Assembly: GCF_000426385.1 (NCBI RefSeq)
Contig: NZ_AUFG01000022.1
Location: forward strand, 1-62,564
Reading direction: 5' to 3'
Length of the DNA: 62,564 bases
Source: Arsenicicoccus bolidensis DSM 15745
GTDB lineage: Bacteria; Actinomycetota; Actinomycetes; Actinomycetales; Dermatophilaceae
Position numbers and translations under genes: made by a program. The notes beneath the pieces were generated by a model. It did not search any database, was not told the origin of the DNA, and saw only the letters and a program-made list of their open reading frames with translations. Shown here one piece after another: positions 46,190-55,891 of this stretch. Position 1 is the stretch's first letter. Each line of letters starts with the position of its first letter.

Positions 46190-46276
46190 TCAGCGGACCA
46201 GCGAGCCGTAGGCCGCCAGGGCCAGGCACACGGCGATCACGATCAGCGTCGCCACGCGGCGGAAGCGCGGGGTCAT
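46190..46276 (-). CDS. 28-residue single-helix membrane peptide coupled to the MFS gene
   Basis: The ATG at 46276 shares four bases with the MFS stop (ATGA), and the frame runs 28 codons to a TGA at 46190. The peptide is a basic head (TPRFRR) followed by one hydrophobic helix (VATLIVIAVCLALAAYGSLV) and a final Arg, the layout of small membrane peptides that associate with transporters. The start overlap, composition and length support a real gene, but no homologue is known to me. Confidence 0.5.
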   Translation of the reverse strand: MTPRFRRVATLIVIAVCLALAAYGSLVR

Positions 46277-47571
46277 CGGGTCACCACCTCGGCCAGGTCG
46301 TGGACGTGGGGCTCGAGCTGCTCGGGGTGCACGACCTCGAGCCGCCGGCTCCCGGGGCGACGACGCAGCCGCACGCCGTCCGACACCATGATGTAGGCCA
46401 CGGCCGCGATGCACGCGATCCCGGTGGCCACGGCCCCGACGCCGATCGTCCAGCGGGCGCCGAAGGTGTCGCCGACCCAGCCGATGAACGGCGCCCCGAG
46501 CGGCGTGCCGCCCATGAAGATCGCCATGTAGAGCGCCATCACGCGACCCCGCATCTCCGGGTCGACGGACAGCTGCACCGACGCGTTGGCGGTCGTCATG
46601 ACGGTGAGCGCGGTCAGCCCGCACGGGATCAGCAGGAGGGCGAAGGCGACATACGTCGGGGCGGCGGCAGCCGCGGCACTGGCGAGGGTGAAGCCGCCGA
46701 GCGCGAGCAGCAGCACGCGCAGCCGCGGCTGGGCCCGACGGGCCGACAGCAGGGCCGCCGACAGCGAGCCGATGGCCATGATCGAGCCGAGCAGGCCGTA
46801 CTCCTCGGCGCCGCGTCCGAACACCGTGGTGGCCATGAGCGCCATCGTGAGCTGAAAGTTCATGCCGAAGGTGCCGAGCATGAACACGATGAACATGAGC
46901 AGCATGATGTCCGGTCGTCGCCGGACATAGCCGATCCCCTCCCGTATGGCGCCGCCGCCCCGTCGCAGGGGCGCCGGGTGGAGCTCGGCGACGCGCAGCC
47001 GGGTCAGGCTGAGGATGACCGCCGCGAAGGACAGGGCGTTGACGCCGAACGCGGGTCCCGTGCCCCAGGCGCCGATGACGACGCCGGCGACGGCGGGGCC
47101 GATCAGGCGGGCGGCGTTGAACGACGCGCTGTTGAGGCCGACGGCGTTGCCGATCAGGTCGGGACCGACGAGCTCGGAGGCGAATGCCTGCCGCGTCGGG
47201 TTGTCGAGCGCCGCGGCGGCGCCCTGGGCGAGCGCGAGCAGATAGATCATCCACAGCTCGGCGCTGCCGGTCACGACCAGGAGCCAGGTCAGCGCGGCGG
47301 TGATGCCGAGGGCGGCCTGGGTGCACAGCAGGATGGTGCGCTTGGGGAAGCGGTCGGCGGCGGCCCCGGCCCACGGGGCCAGGAGCACCACCGGCGCGAA
47401 CTGCAGGCCGGTCACGACGCCGAGCGCCGACGCCGAGTGGTCGGTCAGCTGGGTGAGGACGAGCCAGTCCTGGGCGACGCGGCCCATCCAGGTGCCGACG
47501 TTGGAGACGAGCCCGCCGAAGAAGTAGGTGCGGTAGTTGGGGACGCGCAGCGAGGCGAAGGTGGCACTCAT
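46273..47571 (-). CDS. MFS transporter (MFS_3/EntS-like exporter)
   Basis: 432 residues from the ATG at 47571; the frame upstream is a MarR shadow. About ten to twelve hydrophobic helices. N-terminal RVPNYRTYFFGGLVSNVGTWMGRVAQDWLVL and LLAPWAGAAADRFPKRTIL match the MFS_3 group, as does the mid-protein ALDNPTRQAFASELVG. Likely a proton-driven exporter of a drug or siderophore. Its gene overlaps a MarR gene upstream and a 28-residue peptide downstream, so expression is probably induced by a MarR ligand. Confidence 0.92.
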   Translation of the reverse strand: MSATFASLRVPNYRTYFFGGLVSNVGTWMGRVAQDWLVLTQLTDHSASALGVVTGLQFAPVVLLAPWAGAAADRFPKRTILLCTQAALGITAALTWLLVVTGSAELWMIYLLALAQGAAAALDNPTRQAFASELVGPDLIGNAVGLNSASFNAARLIGPAVAGVVIGAWGTGPAFGVNALSFAAVILSLTRLRVAELHPAPLRRGGGAIREGIGYVRRRPDIMLLMFIVFMLGTFGMNFQLTMALMATTVFGRGAEEYGLLGSIMAIGSLSAALLSARRAQPRLRVLLLALGGFTLASAAAAAAPTYVAFALLLIPCGLTALTVMTTANASVQLSVDPEMRGRVMALYMAIFMGGTPLGAPFIGWVGDTFGARWTIGVGAVATGIACIAAVAYIMVSDGVRLRRRPGSRRLEVVHPEQLEPHVHDLAEVVTR

Positions 47572-48017
47572 CGTCCGGCCACCTCCAGCAGCAGCGGGGC
47601 GGCCTCGGCGAGGACGGCACGCTGCTCGGGGCTCAGCCCCTCGAGCCGGCTGGCCATCCACGAGTCGCGGCGGCGACGGATCGCCTGGGCCAGCGACTCG
47701 CCCTCGGCGGTGAGCGACACGACCACCTGGCGGCCGTCGGTGGGGTGCGGGTCACGACGGACCAGGCCGGCGTCGACGAGGCACCCGACGGTGCGGGTCA
47801 TGCTGGGGGCGCTGACGCGCTCGATCTCGGCGAGCTCCCCTGGCGTGCGCGGGGTCTCGAGCCGGAAGAGGACGCTGGCCTGGTGGGGCGCGACGTCGTG
47901 GGTGCCCTCGTAGCGGATGCGGCGGCTGATGCGCTGGCACGCGAGGCGCAGGTCGTTGGCGAGGTGGGCGAGGTCGTCGGCCTCGGCGGGGTGATCGGTG
48001 AGGGTGTCCTGGGTCAT
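47568..48017 (-). CDS. MarR family transcriptional regulator
   Basis: 149 residues. Winged helix: VAPHQASVLFRLETPRTPGELAEIERVSAPSMTRTVGCLVDAGLVRRDPHPTDGRQVVVSLTAEG, with the DGR wing turn. N- and C-terminal helices form the dimer interface. Its stop overlaps the MFS start. A palindrome lies seven bases before its own start, so it probably represses itself and the exporter until a ligand binds. Confidence 0.92.
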   Translation of the reverse strand: MTQDTLTDHPAEADDLAHLANDLRLACQRISRRIRYEGTHDVAPHQASVLFRLETPRTPGELAEIERVSAPSMTRTVGCLVDAGLVRRDPHPTDGRQVVVSLTAEGESLAQAIRRRRDSWMASRLEGLSPEQRAVLAEAAPLLLEVAGR

Positions 48018-48024
48018 CGTTTCC

Positions 48025-48050
48025 TTAGCCTAGTTCATTACCTTGGCTAA
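48025..48050. promoter_or_regulatory. probable MarR operator
   Basis: Palindrome with perfect outer arms TTAGCC / GGCTAA and further matching inner bases over 26 bases, in an AT-rich island seven bases upstream of the marR start. Another CTAGCC half follows near 48073. Size and place fit a MarR dimer site. Confidence 0.65.
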
Positions 48051-48084
48051 CGATGACCTGTCGTCGTTGATTCCCTAGCCAGCC

Positions 48085-48534
48085 CTACTGCGGCAGCAGC
48101 CGCTGCGCGCCCTGTCCCCCACCCTCGCCGAGGGTGTCCTGCGGGTTGTAGAGCGAGCACTGCCGCATCGACAGGCACCCGCACCCAATGCAGCCGGCGA
48201 GGTTGTCACGCACCTGCTCGAGCTCGCGGATCCGCCGGTCCAGCGAGGGTGCCCACGACCTCGAAATGCGCGCCCACTGCTGCCGGGTCGGCGCCTTGTC
48301 CGGCGCCAGAGACCCGAAGGACGCCCGGATCTCCTCCAGGGTCAGCCCCACCCGCTGACCGGCCCGCACGACGGCCAGCCGCCGCAGCACCGACCGTTGG
48401 TAGAGCCGCCGGTCCCCCGCCGTGCGGGTGCTCGCGATCAGCCCCAGGGTCTCGTAGTGCCGCAGCGCCGACGGTGCCAGGCCGCTGCGGCGCGCGACCT
48501 CGCCGATCTGCATCAGGTCGTGCGTCCTCAGCAT
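48085..48534 (-). CDS. soxR: redox-sensitive transcriptional activator SoxR
   Basis: MerR-family regulator, 149 residues. N-terminal helix-turn-helix QIGEVARRSGLAPSALRHYETLGLI, dimerisation helix, then the 2Fe-2S site CIGCGCLSMRQC with Cys115, Cys118, Cys120 and Cys126 in the exact SoxR spacing. It senses redox-cycling compounds or superoxide. Met8 is an alternative start. No obvious SoxR target lies divergently; the adjacent MarR-MFS exporter is a possible target, by inference only. Confidence 0.95.
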   Translation of the reverse strand: MLRTHDLMQIGEVARRSGLAPSALRHYETLGLIASTRTAGDRRLYQRSVLRRLAVVRAGQRVGLTLEEIRASFGSLAPDKAPTRQQWARISRSWAPSLDRRIRELEQVRDNLAGCIGCGCLSMRQCSLYNPQDTLGEGGGQGAQRLLPQ

Positions 48535-48589
48535 GTCCTCACCTCGACCCGGCTCGACGTCCCCGGACCACGATCATGGACCATGCCGG

Positions 48590-49234
48590 TCAGCCGCGCA
48601 GGAAGGTCAGGACCGCAGCCACCCGCCGGTGCTGGCCGTCGTCCGGGCCGAGCCCGAGCTTGGCGAAGATCCGCTGGGTGTGCTTCTCGACGGCTCCCTC
48701 GGTCACGACGAGCCGGGCGGCGACGGCGGCGTTGGTGCAGCCCTCGGCCATCAGGCCCAGCACCTCACGCTCGCGCGGCGTCAGCTGGGCGAGCGGCCCG
48801 GGTCCGCCAGGTCGTGCCATGAGCTGCCTCACCACCTGCGGATCGATGACCGTGGAGCCGGCCCGCACTTGATCCAGCGCCCCGAGGAAGCCGTCGATGT
48901 CGCTGACCCGGTCCTTGAGCAGGTAGCCGACGCCTCCGGTGCCGCTGGCGAGCAGGTCGTCGGCGTACGACCGCTCGACGTACTGCGACAGGACGAACAC
49001 CGCTGCGCCGGGCCAGGATCGCCGCACCTCGACCGCTGCGCGCAGCCCCTCGTCGGTGTGGGTCGGCGGCATACGGACGTCGACGATCCCCAGGTCGGGC
49101 CGGTGCTCGTGCATGGCCGCGACCCACGACGGACCGTCGCCGACGGTGGCCACCACCTCGTGGCCGTCGTCGGCGAGCAGGAGCTGCAGACCCTCGCGCA
49201 GCAGCACGGAGTCGTCTCCGATCACGACACGCAC
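48590..49234 (-). CDS. LuxR/NarL family response regulator
   Basis: 214 residues from a GTG at 49234. Receiver domain: acidic pair IGDDSVLL, phospho-acceptor Asp in GIVDVRMPP, and Lys in YLLKDRVSDIDGF. C-terminal LuxR helix-turn-helix LTPREREVLGLMAEGCTNAAVAARLVVTEGAVEKHTQRIFAKLGL. It overlaps the end of the sensor kinase by 13 bases and is its cognate partner. Confidence 0.92.
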   Translation of the reverse strand: MRVVIGDDSVLLREGLQLLLADDGHEVVATVGDGPSWVAAMHEHRPDLGIVDVRMPPTHTDEGLRAAVEVRRSWPGAAVFVLSQYVERSYADDLLASGTGGVGYLLKDRVSDIDGFLGALDQVRAGSTVIDPQVVRQLMARPGGPGPLAQLTPREREVLGLMAEGCTNAAVAARLVVTEGAVEKHTQRIFAKLGLGPDDGQHRRVAAVLTFLRG

Positions 49235-50570
49235 GGCACCTCCGCCCGTATGACGGTGGGCCCGCCCTGCGGCGAGGTCACCGTCAGGTGGCCCCCGAGA
49301 CCTGCCAGGCGCCGGTCCAGGCCCGCGAGGCCGGTGCCCTTGCCGAGGTGCGCACCCCCGACGCCGTCGTCCTCGACCTCCGCCACGACCCAGGGGCCGT
49401 CCACGTGGACGCGGACGTCGACGCGGGTGGCGCTCGCGTGCTTCGCGGCGTTGGCGAGGGCCTCGGTGACGCAGAAGTAGAGCGCGGTCTCGTAGCCGAG
49501 GTTGACCCGCGGCACGTCCACGCTGAGGCGGGTGGGGATGGCGGCGCGGCCGGCGAGCTCCTCCCCAGGGCGGCGGCCAGGCCGCGGTCGAGCAGGACGG
49601 GCGGCGCGATGCCCCGGGTGGCGGCCCGCAGGTCGTCGAGGGCACCGTGCGCCTGCTCGGTGGCCGAGGCGAGCAGGCCGCGAGCGGCCTCGGGGGCGCG
49701 GTCCCACTGCCGCTCGGCCCGCGCGAGGTCCATCTGCAGCCGGACGAGCCGCTGCTGCGCGCCGTCGTGGATGTCCCGCTCGAGCCGCTGAAGCGAGCCC
49801 AGCTCGCCCTCGCGGGTGTCGGCGAGCTGCCGGCGATGGGCCTGCTCCAGCCGCAAGGTCCGGGTCGGCGCCTCGAGGAGCCAGCCGTTGACGCCGGCCT
49901 GGGCACGAGATAGGCCCCGCATCGCGATCGGCGCCAGGGCCAGCAGCATCAGGCCGAGCGCGACGTTGCATAGGGCGTGAGCCCAGTACTCGTCCGGCAG
50001 GTTGAGCCACGTGGCCATGCCGTCACCCAGCTGGTCCTCGGGCAGGTAGCGCTGCCAGGCGGGATACGACAGCCCGGCCAGGATCGTCACCCACCAGGAG
50101 AGCGCCACCGACCAGAAGACGCAGGTGGGTGCCCACGCCAGCAGCGAGAACACCGCGTCGCCCCACCGCTGCCGGTCGCGGAACAGCGAGGTGACCTGTC
50201 CGACGACGCCCGGGTCGCGGGGGTGGGCCACCACAACGGGCTCGGGGAGCCTGGCGCCGAGGAGCGACCGCTGCAGGGCCCGCTCGACGGCGGCCGTGCC
50301 CTGCGCGAGGACGAGCCCGGCGATCACCACTGGCACCCCCACCGCCAGGATCATGGTCGCGCCGCCCACGGCGAGCAGGACGACGATCGGGATGAAGGCG
50401 GCGAGATAGAGCGGGAAGCCCACCAGCAGGTAGGCACTGTCGGCGATGAGCCGGGTCGGCGACCAGGTCCAGGTCTGCGAGGTGGACGTGGTGGAGGTGG
50501 TGGACGTGGCGGACGTGCTGGGCGACGTCTCGCGGCGAGCAGGTGAGGTGTCTGTCGTCATGTCGTCCAC
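49222..50570 (-). pseudogene. NarL-type sensor histidine kinase, frameshifted
   Basis: From the ATG at 50570 the frame encodes a low-complexity Ser/Thr head, a multi-helix sensor domain (LIADSAYLLVGFPLYLAAFIPIVVLL and onward) and the HisKA_3 phospho-acceptor box LERDIHDGAQQRLVRLQMDL, up to VLLDRGLAAALG. The ATP-binding half continues in another frame: EELAGRAAIPTRLSVDVPRVNLGYETALYFCVTEALANAAKHA, DDGVGGAHLGKGTGLAGLDRR. The switch needs one extra G in the run at 49563-49566. It is either a real single-base deletion, a sequencing error, or a slip site. The two halves together are a full normal kinase for the neighbouring regulator. Confidence 0.82.
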
Positions 50571-50622
50571 GCTACGAACCCCCTGGTCAGAGCCCCATCC
50601 CGCTGCCTGGCGTCCTATGTGT

Positions 50623-50724
50623 CGGGCTAGCCCGACGTCCGGTTCAGCCGGGCTAGCCCGACGTCCGGCTCAGCCGGGCTGGCCCGACGTCCGGCTCAGT
50701 CGGGCTGGCCCGACGTCCGGCTCG
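50623..50724. repeat. 26-base tandem array, four copies
   Basis: Units start at 50623, 50649, 50675 and 50701. Each begins with the self-complementary CGGGCTAGCCCG (or the CGGGCTGGCCCG variant), followed by ACGTCCGG and a short tail. The array ends at the deoC stop codon and lies in the region where the kinase promoter would be. No spacers, so not CRISPR. Confidence 0.85.
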
Positions 50725-51378
50725 CTACTCCGGGAAGCCGTAGAGGACGGCCGCGGTGCCCGACAGGCCGAGGCGCGAGGCCCCCGCCTCGATCATCTCG
50801 CGCGCCGCCTCGGCGGTGCGGATGCCGCCGGACGCCTTGACGCCGAGCCGGTCGCCGACGGTCTCGCGCATGATCCGGACGGCGTGCGCCGAGGCGCCAC
50901 CGCTGGGGTGGAACCCGGTCGACGTCTTGACGTAGTCCGCGCCGGCCGCCTCGGCAGCCTGGCAGGCCCCCACGACCTGCTCGTCGGTCAGGGCTGCGGA
51001 CTCGATGATGACCTTGAGCACGGCGCCGCGGGTGGCCTCGCGGACGGCGGCGATGTCACGCTCGACCGCGTCGAAGTCTCCCGCCACGGCCGCACCCACG
51101 TCGATGACCATGTCCACCTCTGCGGCACCGAGACGCACGGACTCGGCAGCCTCCGCAGCCTTGACCGCGGACGTGTGCTTGCCGCTGGGGAAGCCGCACA
51201 CCACGGCCACCGCCACGGAGGTCGACAGCGGCAGCATCGACGGCGAGACGCACACGGAGTAGACCCCGAGCCGCTCGCCGTCGGCCACGAGCTCGCGGAC
51301 GTCGTCGGCGGTGGCCTCGGGCTTGAGCAGGGTGTGGTCCACCATCTGCGCGACCTGGGAGCGAGTCAGCTGCGTCAT
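50725..51378 (-). CDS. deoC: deoxyribose-phosphate aldolase
   Basis: Class I aldolase cleaving 2-deoxyribose 5-phosphate to acetaldehyde and glyceraldehyde 3-phosphate. 217 residues from the ATG at 51378. N-terminal [42 protein letters not shown], Schiff-base Lys in [15 protein letters not shown], second Lys in [14 protein letters not shown], and [10 protein letters not shown]. The stop TAG abuts a 26-base tandem repeat array. Confidence 0.96.
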   Translation of the reverse strand: MTQLTRSQVAQMVDHTLLKPEATADDVRELVADGERLGVYSVCVSPSMLPLSTSVAVAVVCGFPSGKHTSAVKAAEAAESVRLGAAEVDMVIDVGAAVAGDFDAVERDIAAVREATRGAVLKVIIESAALTDEQVVGACQAAEAAGADYVKTSTGFHPSGGASAHAVRIMRETVGDRLGVKASGGIRTAEAAREMIEAGASRLGLSGTAAVLYGFPE

Positions 51379-51517
51379 ACGGCTCACCCTAGTGGGAGAG
51401 GTGAGCAGGTATGCCGACCCGCCCGCCACCCCGTCTCCGCGCCACCCCATCGGCGCCCACCCCGCTCGTCGCCCACCGCTCACGTCGCCCACCCCGCTCA
51501 CCGCTCACCGCTCACAC

Positions 51518-51585
51518 GCCATTGGTCACCAATCGCGTCCCGGAGGCGATATGAACGTTCCAAAAGATCAGTGGTGACCAATGGC
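51518..51585. terminator. long-loop hairpin downstream of the purine permease
   Basis: Arms GCCATTGGTCACCA (51518-51531) and TGGTGACCAATGGC (51572-51585), 14 perfect pairs around 40 bases that are unusually AT-rich for this genome and contain a small inner hairpin ATCGC/GCGAT. It lies about 70 bases past the permease stop on its strand. Function as terminator is inferred from place. Confidence 0.6.
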
Positions 51586-51654
51586 GCCCGGAGGGGGCGG
51601 CGGGGCGGGGCGGAAGCGGAGGGGGCGGCGGCGCGGACCCGGTGAGCGCGGGGC

Positions 51655-53151
51655 TCAGGCGACGCCGAGGGCCGTCTTGACCGGCGTGATGCAGAAGTAG
51701 AGGACGAACAGCGCGGCCACGATCCACAGCAGCGGGTGGATCTCACGGGCCTTGCGGCGGGCGATCTTGACGACGACGTAGGCCACGAAGCCCGCGCCGA
51801 TGCCGACCGAGATGGAGTAGGAGAAGGGCATCAGGACGATGGTGAGGAAGGCCGGGATGGCGATCTCCATGTCGTCCCAGTCGATGCCGGTGACCTGCTG
51901 CATCATCAGGAAGCCCACCACGATCAGCGCCGGGGTCGCGGCCTCGTAGGGAACGACCGCGACCAGCGGTGACAGGAAGGTCGCCAGCAGGAACATGATG
52001 CCGGTGACGACGGACGCGAGTCCGGTGCGAGCGCCCTCGCCGACACCCGCGGCCGACTCGATGTAGGACGTGTTGGAGCTGACCGAGCCCATGCCGCCTG
52101 CGATGGCGGCGACGGAGTCCACGACCAGGATGCGCTGGGAGCTGGGCGGGTTGCCCTCCTCGTCGAGCAGGCCCGCCTCGCCGCCGATGGCGACCATCGT
52201 GCCCATCGTGTCGAAGAAGTCGGCGAGCAGCAGGGTGAAGATCAGCAGCGCGGCCGACACGAACCCGATCTTGCTGAACGACCCGAGCAGGTTGAAGTCA
52301 CCGACCAGCGAGAAGTCCGGGAGGGCGAAGGGGTTCGAGGGGAGGGTGGGGACGTTGAGGCCCCACCCGGTGGGGTTGACGATCTTGCCGCCCGGACCGG
52401 TCTGCGAGCCGATGTGCAGCACCGCCTCCAGCACGATCGCGAGCACGGTGGCCCCGGCGATGCCGTAGAGGATGGCGCCCTTCACGTGGTTGACCATCAG
52501 CGCGATGATCAGGAACAGCCCGACCACGAAGGTCAGCAGCGGCCACCCGTTGAGGAAGCCGCCGATGCCCAGCTCGACCGGGGTCGGGCCGGCCGGCTTG
52601 CGCACGAAGCCCGCGTCGATCAGGCCGATGAGGGTGATGAACAGACCGATGCCGACCGAGATCGCCGTCTTGAGCTGCGCGGGGATCGCGTGGAAGACGG
52701 CCTTGCGGAAGCCCGTCAGCACGAGCACCAGGATGATGATGCCCTCGAGGACGATCAGGCCCATCGCGTCGGCCCAGGTCATCTGCGGCATCTTGGCCAC
52801 GCCGTAGGCCAGGAAGGCGTTGAGCCCCAGCCCCGTCGCGAGGGCCAGCGGGAAGTTGGCCACGACGCCCATGAGGATCGTCATGAGCCCGGCGACCAGC
52901 GCGGTGCCGGCGGCCACGAGCATGCGCGCCCGGTCCGGGTCTCCCCCGCCGAGGAAGCCGCCCGTGGAGTCCGGGACGGTGCCGATGATCAGGGGGTTGA
53001 GCACCACGATGTAGGCCATCGTGAAGAACGTGACGATCCCGCCGCGCACCTCCTGGCCGACGGACGAGCCACGCTCGGTGATGCGGAAGTAGCGGTCGAG
53101 CCCGCTGGCGGGCGGCGCGTTGCGGGGGCGGCGGGAGGGGGCCTGCGTCAT
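51655..53151 (-). CDS. AzgA-type guanine/hypoxanthine permease (NCS2 family)
   Basis: 498 residues from the ATG at 53151, about twelve to fourteen hydrophobic helices. Family motifs: LDRYFRITERGSSVGQEVRGGIVTFFTMAYIVVLNP, ATGLGLNAFLAYGV, PAQLKTAISVGIGLFITLIGL, DFFDTMGTMVAIGGEAGLLDE and SVSSNTSYIESAAGVGEGARTGLASVVTG. This signature separates the AzgA/PbuG purine group from uracil/xanthine members. Proton symport of hypoxanthine, guanine or adenine is expected. With deoC next to it, a nucleoside salvage context is plausible. Confidence 0.94.
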   Translation of the reverse strand: MTQAPSRRPRNAPPASGLDRYFRITERGSSVGQEVRGGIVTFFTMAYIVVLNPLIIGTVPDSTGGFLGGGDPDRARMLVAAGTALVAGLMTILMGVVANFPLALATGLGLNAFLAYGVAKMPQMTWADAMGLIVLEGIIILVLVLTGFRKAVFHAIPAQLKTAISVGIGLFITLIGLIDAGFVRKPAGPTPVELGIGGFLNGWPLLTFVVGLFLIIALMVNHVKGAILYGIAGATVLAIVLEAVLHIGSQTGPGGKIVNPTGWGLNVPTLPSNPFALPDFSLVGDFNLLGSFSKIGFVSAALLIFTLLLADFFDTMGTMVAIGGEAGLLDEEGNPPSSQRILVVDSVAAIAGGMGSVSSNTSYIESAAGVGEGARTGLASVVTGIMFLLATFLSPLVAVVPYEAATPALIVVGFLMMQQVTGIDWDDMEIAIPAFLTIVLMPFSYSISVGIGAGFVAYVVVKIARRKAREIHPLLWIVAALFVLYFCITPVKTALGVA

Positions 53152-53234
53152 GTCCCCGGATCCTACCGGCGGGCCGTATGCCGTCCGCGCCCCCGCCACC
53201 AGTCGGTCAGGCACCCGGGTGACGCGGGCCGGGC

Positions 53235-54215
53235 ATGCCTTGCGCGTCAGGCGGCCTCGCCGCACAGTTACCCGCGGGTCACGTGTCGGTGGCGCCGCGC
53301 TGGTTCCCGAGGCGCGAGCGCGCGACCGCGATCGGTCTGGTCACCCTCGCCAACCTGGTCGGCACCGCCATCGGGATGGTCCTGCCGACGGCCCTCGTCG
53401 ACGCGCACGGTCCCGGCGTCATCGGGCCGCTGCAGCTCGGGATCGGTATGGCGGCGCTGGTCGCCGGCATCGCCTATCCCCTGCTCGTGACCGACCGCCC
53501 CGCCGGCGTCCCGGTCGACCTCACCGAGCGCGAGCTCGAGACCCACGGGATGCGGCACGCCCTGTCGGTGGGGCCGTTCCGGCGCTACCTGCTGGCGATC
53601 TTCATCGGGATGGGCGTCTTCAAGGGGATCACGCAGTGGGTCGCGGACATCGTTGCCCCGCGGGGCTTCTCGGCGACCGACGCCGGCAACGTCGGTGCCG
53701 CCATGCTGCTCGGCGGGGTCATCGGGTCGGTCTCGTTGTCGGCCTGGTCGGATCGCCTCGACCGGCGGGTGCCCTTCCTCGTGGCGGGGCTCGCGCTCGC
53801 CGCTCCCGCCGTCGTCGGGGTCGCCCTCGCGAGCTCCCTCGCGGGGCTGCTCGGCGCGGCCTTCCTGCTCGGGTTCTGCCTGGTGAGCCTGATGCCGATC
53901 GGCATGCAGTATGCCGCCGAGGTCACCTGGCCGACGCCGGAGGGCACGTCCAACGGCCTGGTCCAGCTGTGCGGGCAGGCGGCCGTGGTCTACGTCGCGC
54001 TGCTCTACGCGCTGCGCGCCCCGGACGGGAGCTACTGGCCCGGGCTGGTGCTGTCCGCGGTGCTGCTGCTCGGCGGGGCGCTGCGCTTTGCCCGGACCCC
54101 GGAGTCGCACGAGCACCACGCCCGAGCCACCACCTCGTCGATGTCCCCCTCGGGCACGTCCCCGTCGGGCCCGTCCCCCTCGAGCACGGGCCCGGGCGCT
54201 AGCCTGCAGGGGTGA
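53235..54215 (+). pseudogene. MFS transporter lacking its first four helices
   Basis: The frame gives 326 residues, but recognisable transporter sequence begins at about 53281 with VSVAPRWFPRRERATAIGLVTLANLVGTAIGMVLP, the helix 4-5 region of MFS proteins. The first 110-120 residues (helices 1 to 4, including motif A) are missing, and the preceding 45 codons are non-family sequence. The remaining helices and DRLDRRVPFLVAGLALA look intact. The tail is a Ser/Pro/Gly run. It overlaps the DUF2530 gene by four bases, an arrangement kept from the intact ancestor. Probably a remnant; a shortened functional protein is less likely. Confidence 0.7.
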
Positions 54216-54454
54216 CCGACCAGCGGCCCCCGATCGACCCGACCACCGTGCCGGCGATGCGCGTGCGCACCGATCGCGTGGTGGCGCTCGGCACCTGGCT
54301 GTGGGTCGTGGCCCTGCTCGTCGTGCTGGTCGTGCCGTCGCTGCACCTCGACGGGCGCGCCTGGTGGCCGTGGGCCTGCGTGACGGGGATCGCGCTCGGC
54401 GTGCTCGGCCTGGCCTACGTCAGGAGCGGGCGCGGCGCCGACAAGGGCGCCTGA
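54212..54454 (+). CDS. DUF2530 domain-containing small membrane protein
   Basis: 80 residues from a GTG that overlaps the MFS remnant stop. Two hydrophobic helices (about 27-45 and 53-68), with the family pattern DPTTVPAMRVRTDRVVALGTWLWVVALLVVLVVPSLHLDGRAWWPWACVTGIALGVLGLAYV and a short charged tail. DUF2530 proteins are small actinobacterial membrane proteins of unknown role, typically next to an MFS gene and DUF3027, as here. Confidence 0.85.
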   Translation: MTDQRPPIDPTTVPAMRVRTDRVVALGTWLWVVALLVVLVVPSLHLDGRAWWPWACVTGIALGVLGLAYVRSGRGADKGA

Positions 54455-54502
54455 CGGCGACGCGCCGGAGTCCGCCCAGCGCTCGGGCGTCGCCCGGGTG
54501 CA

Positions 54503-54595
54503 CAACTGCTGCACATCGGCCGAGGCGCTTGCCGAGTTCCGTTGTGCCGCAACAGACCCTCTCGCGAGGTCGCTTCGATGTGCAGCACTTGGTTG
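54503..54595. terminator. multi-branched palindrome between convergent genes
   Basis: Outer arms TGCTGCACATCG (54507-54518) and CGATGTGCAGCA (54576-54587), 12 perfect pairs, enclose smaller hairpins: GTTG-TGCCG-CAAC (54541-54553) and CCTC-TCGC-GAGG (54558-54569). The DUF2530 and DUF3027 genes converge on it, so a bidirectional terminator is likely. The shape is cloverleaf-like, but there is no anticodon or T-loop, so not a tRNA. Confidence 0.6.
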
Positions 54596-54655
54596 CGGGG
54601 AAGAGACCCTGCGACCCACGTGCGGCCGGGGTGACGGCCCGTGTCGCGGGTCTGC

Positions 54656-55888
<1,233 letters not shown>

Positions 55889-55891
55889 CGG

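Noticed and set aside
49563-49566. Programmed ribosomal frameshift in the sensor kinase
   Set aside because: There is no classical slippery heptamer or downstream pseudoknot that I can identify. A deletion or sequencing error at a G-run is simpler.
50623-50724. Possible CRISPR array
   Set aside because: Units are contiguous 26-base tandem repeats with no unique spacers, and no cas gene is present.
54503-54595. tRNA or tmRNA-like gene
   Set aside because: The stems form a cloverleaf-like outline, but there is no T-loop GTTCGA pattern, D-arm signature or CCA end.
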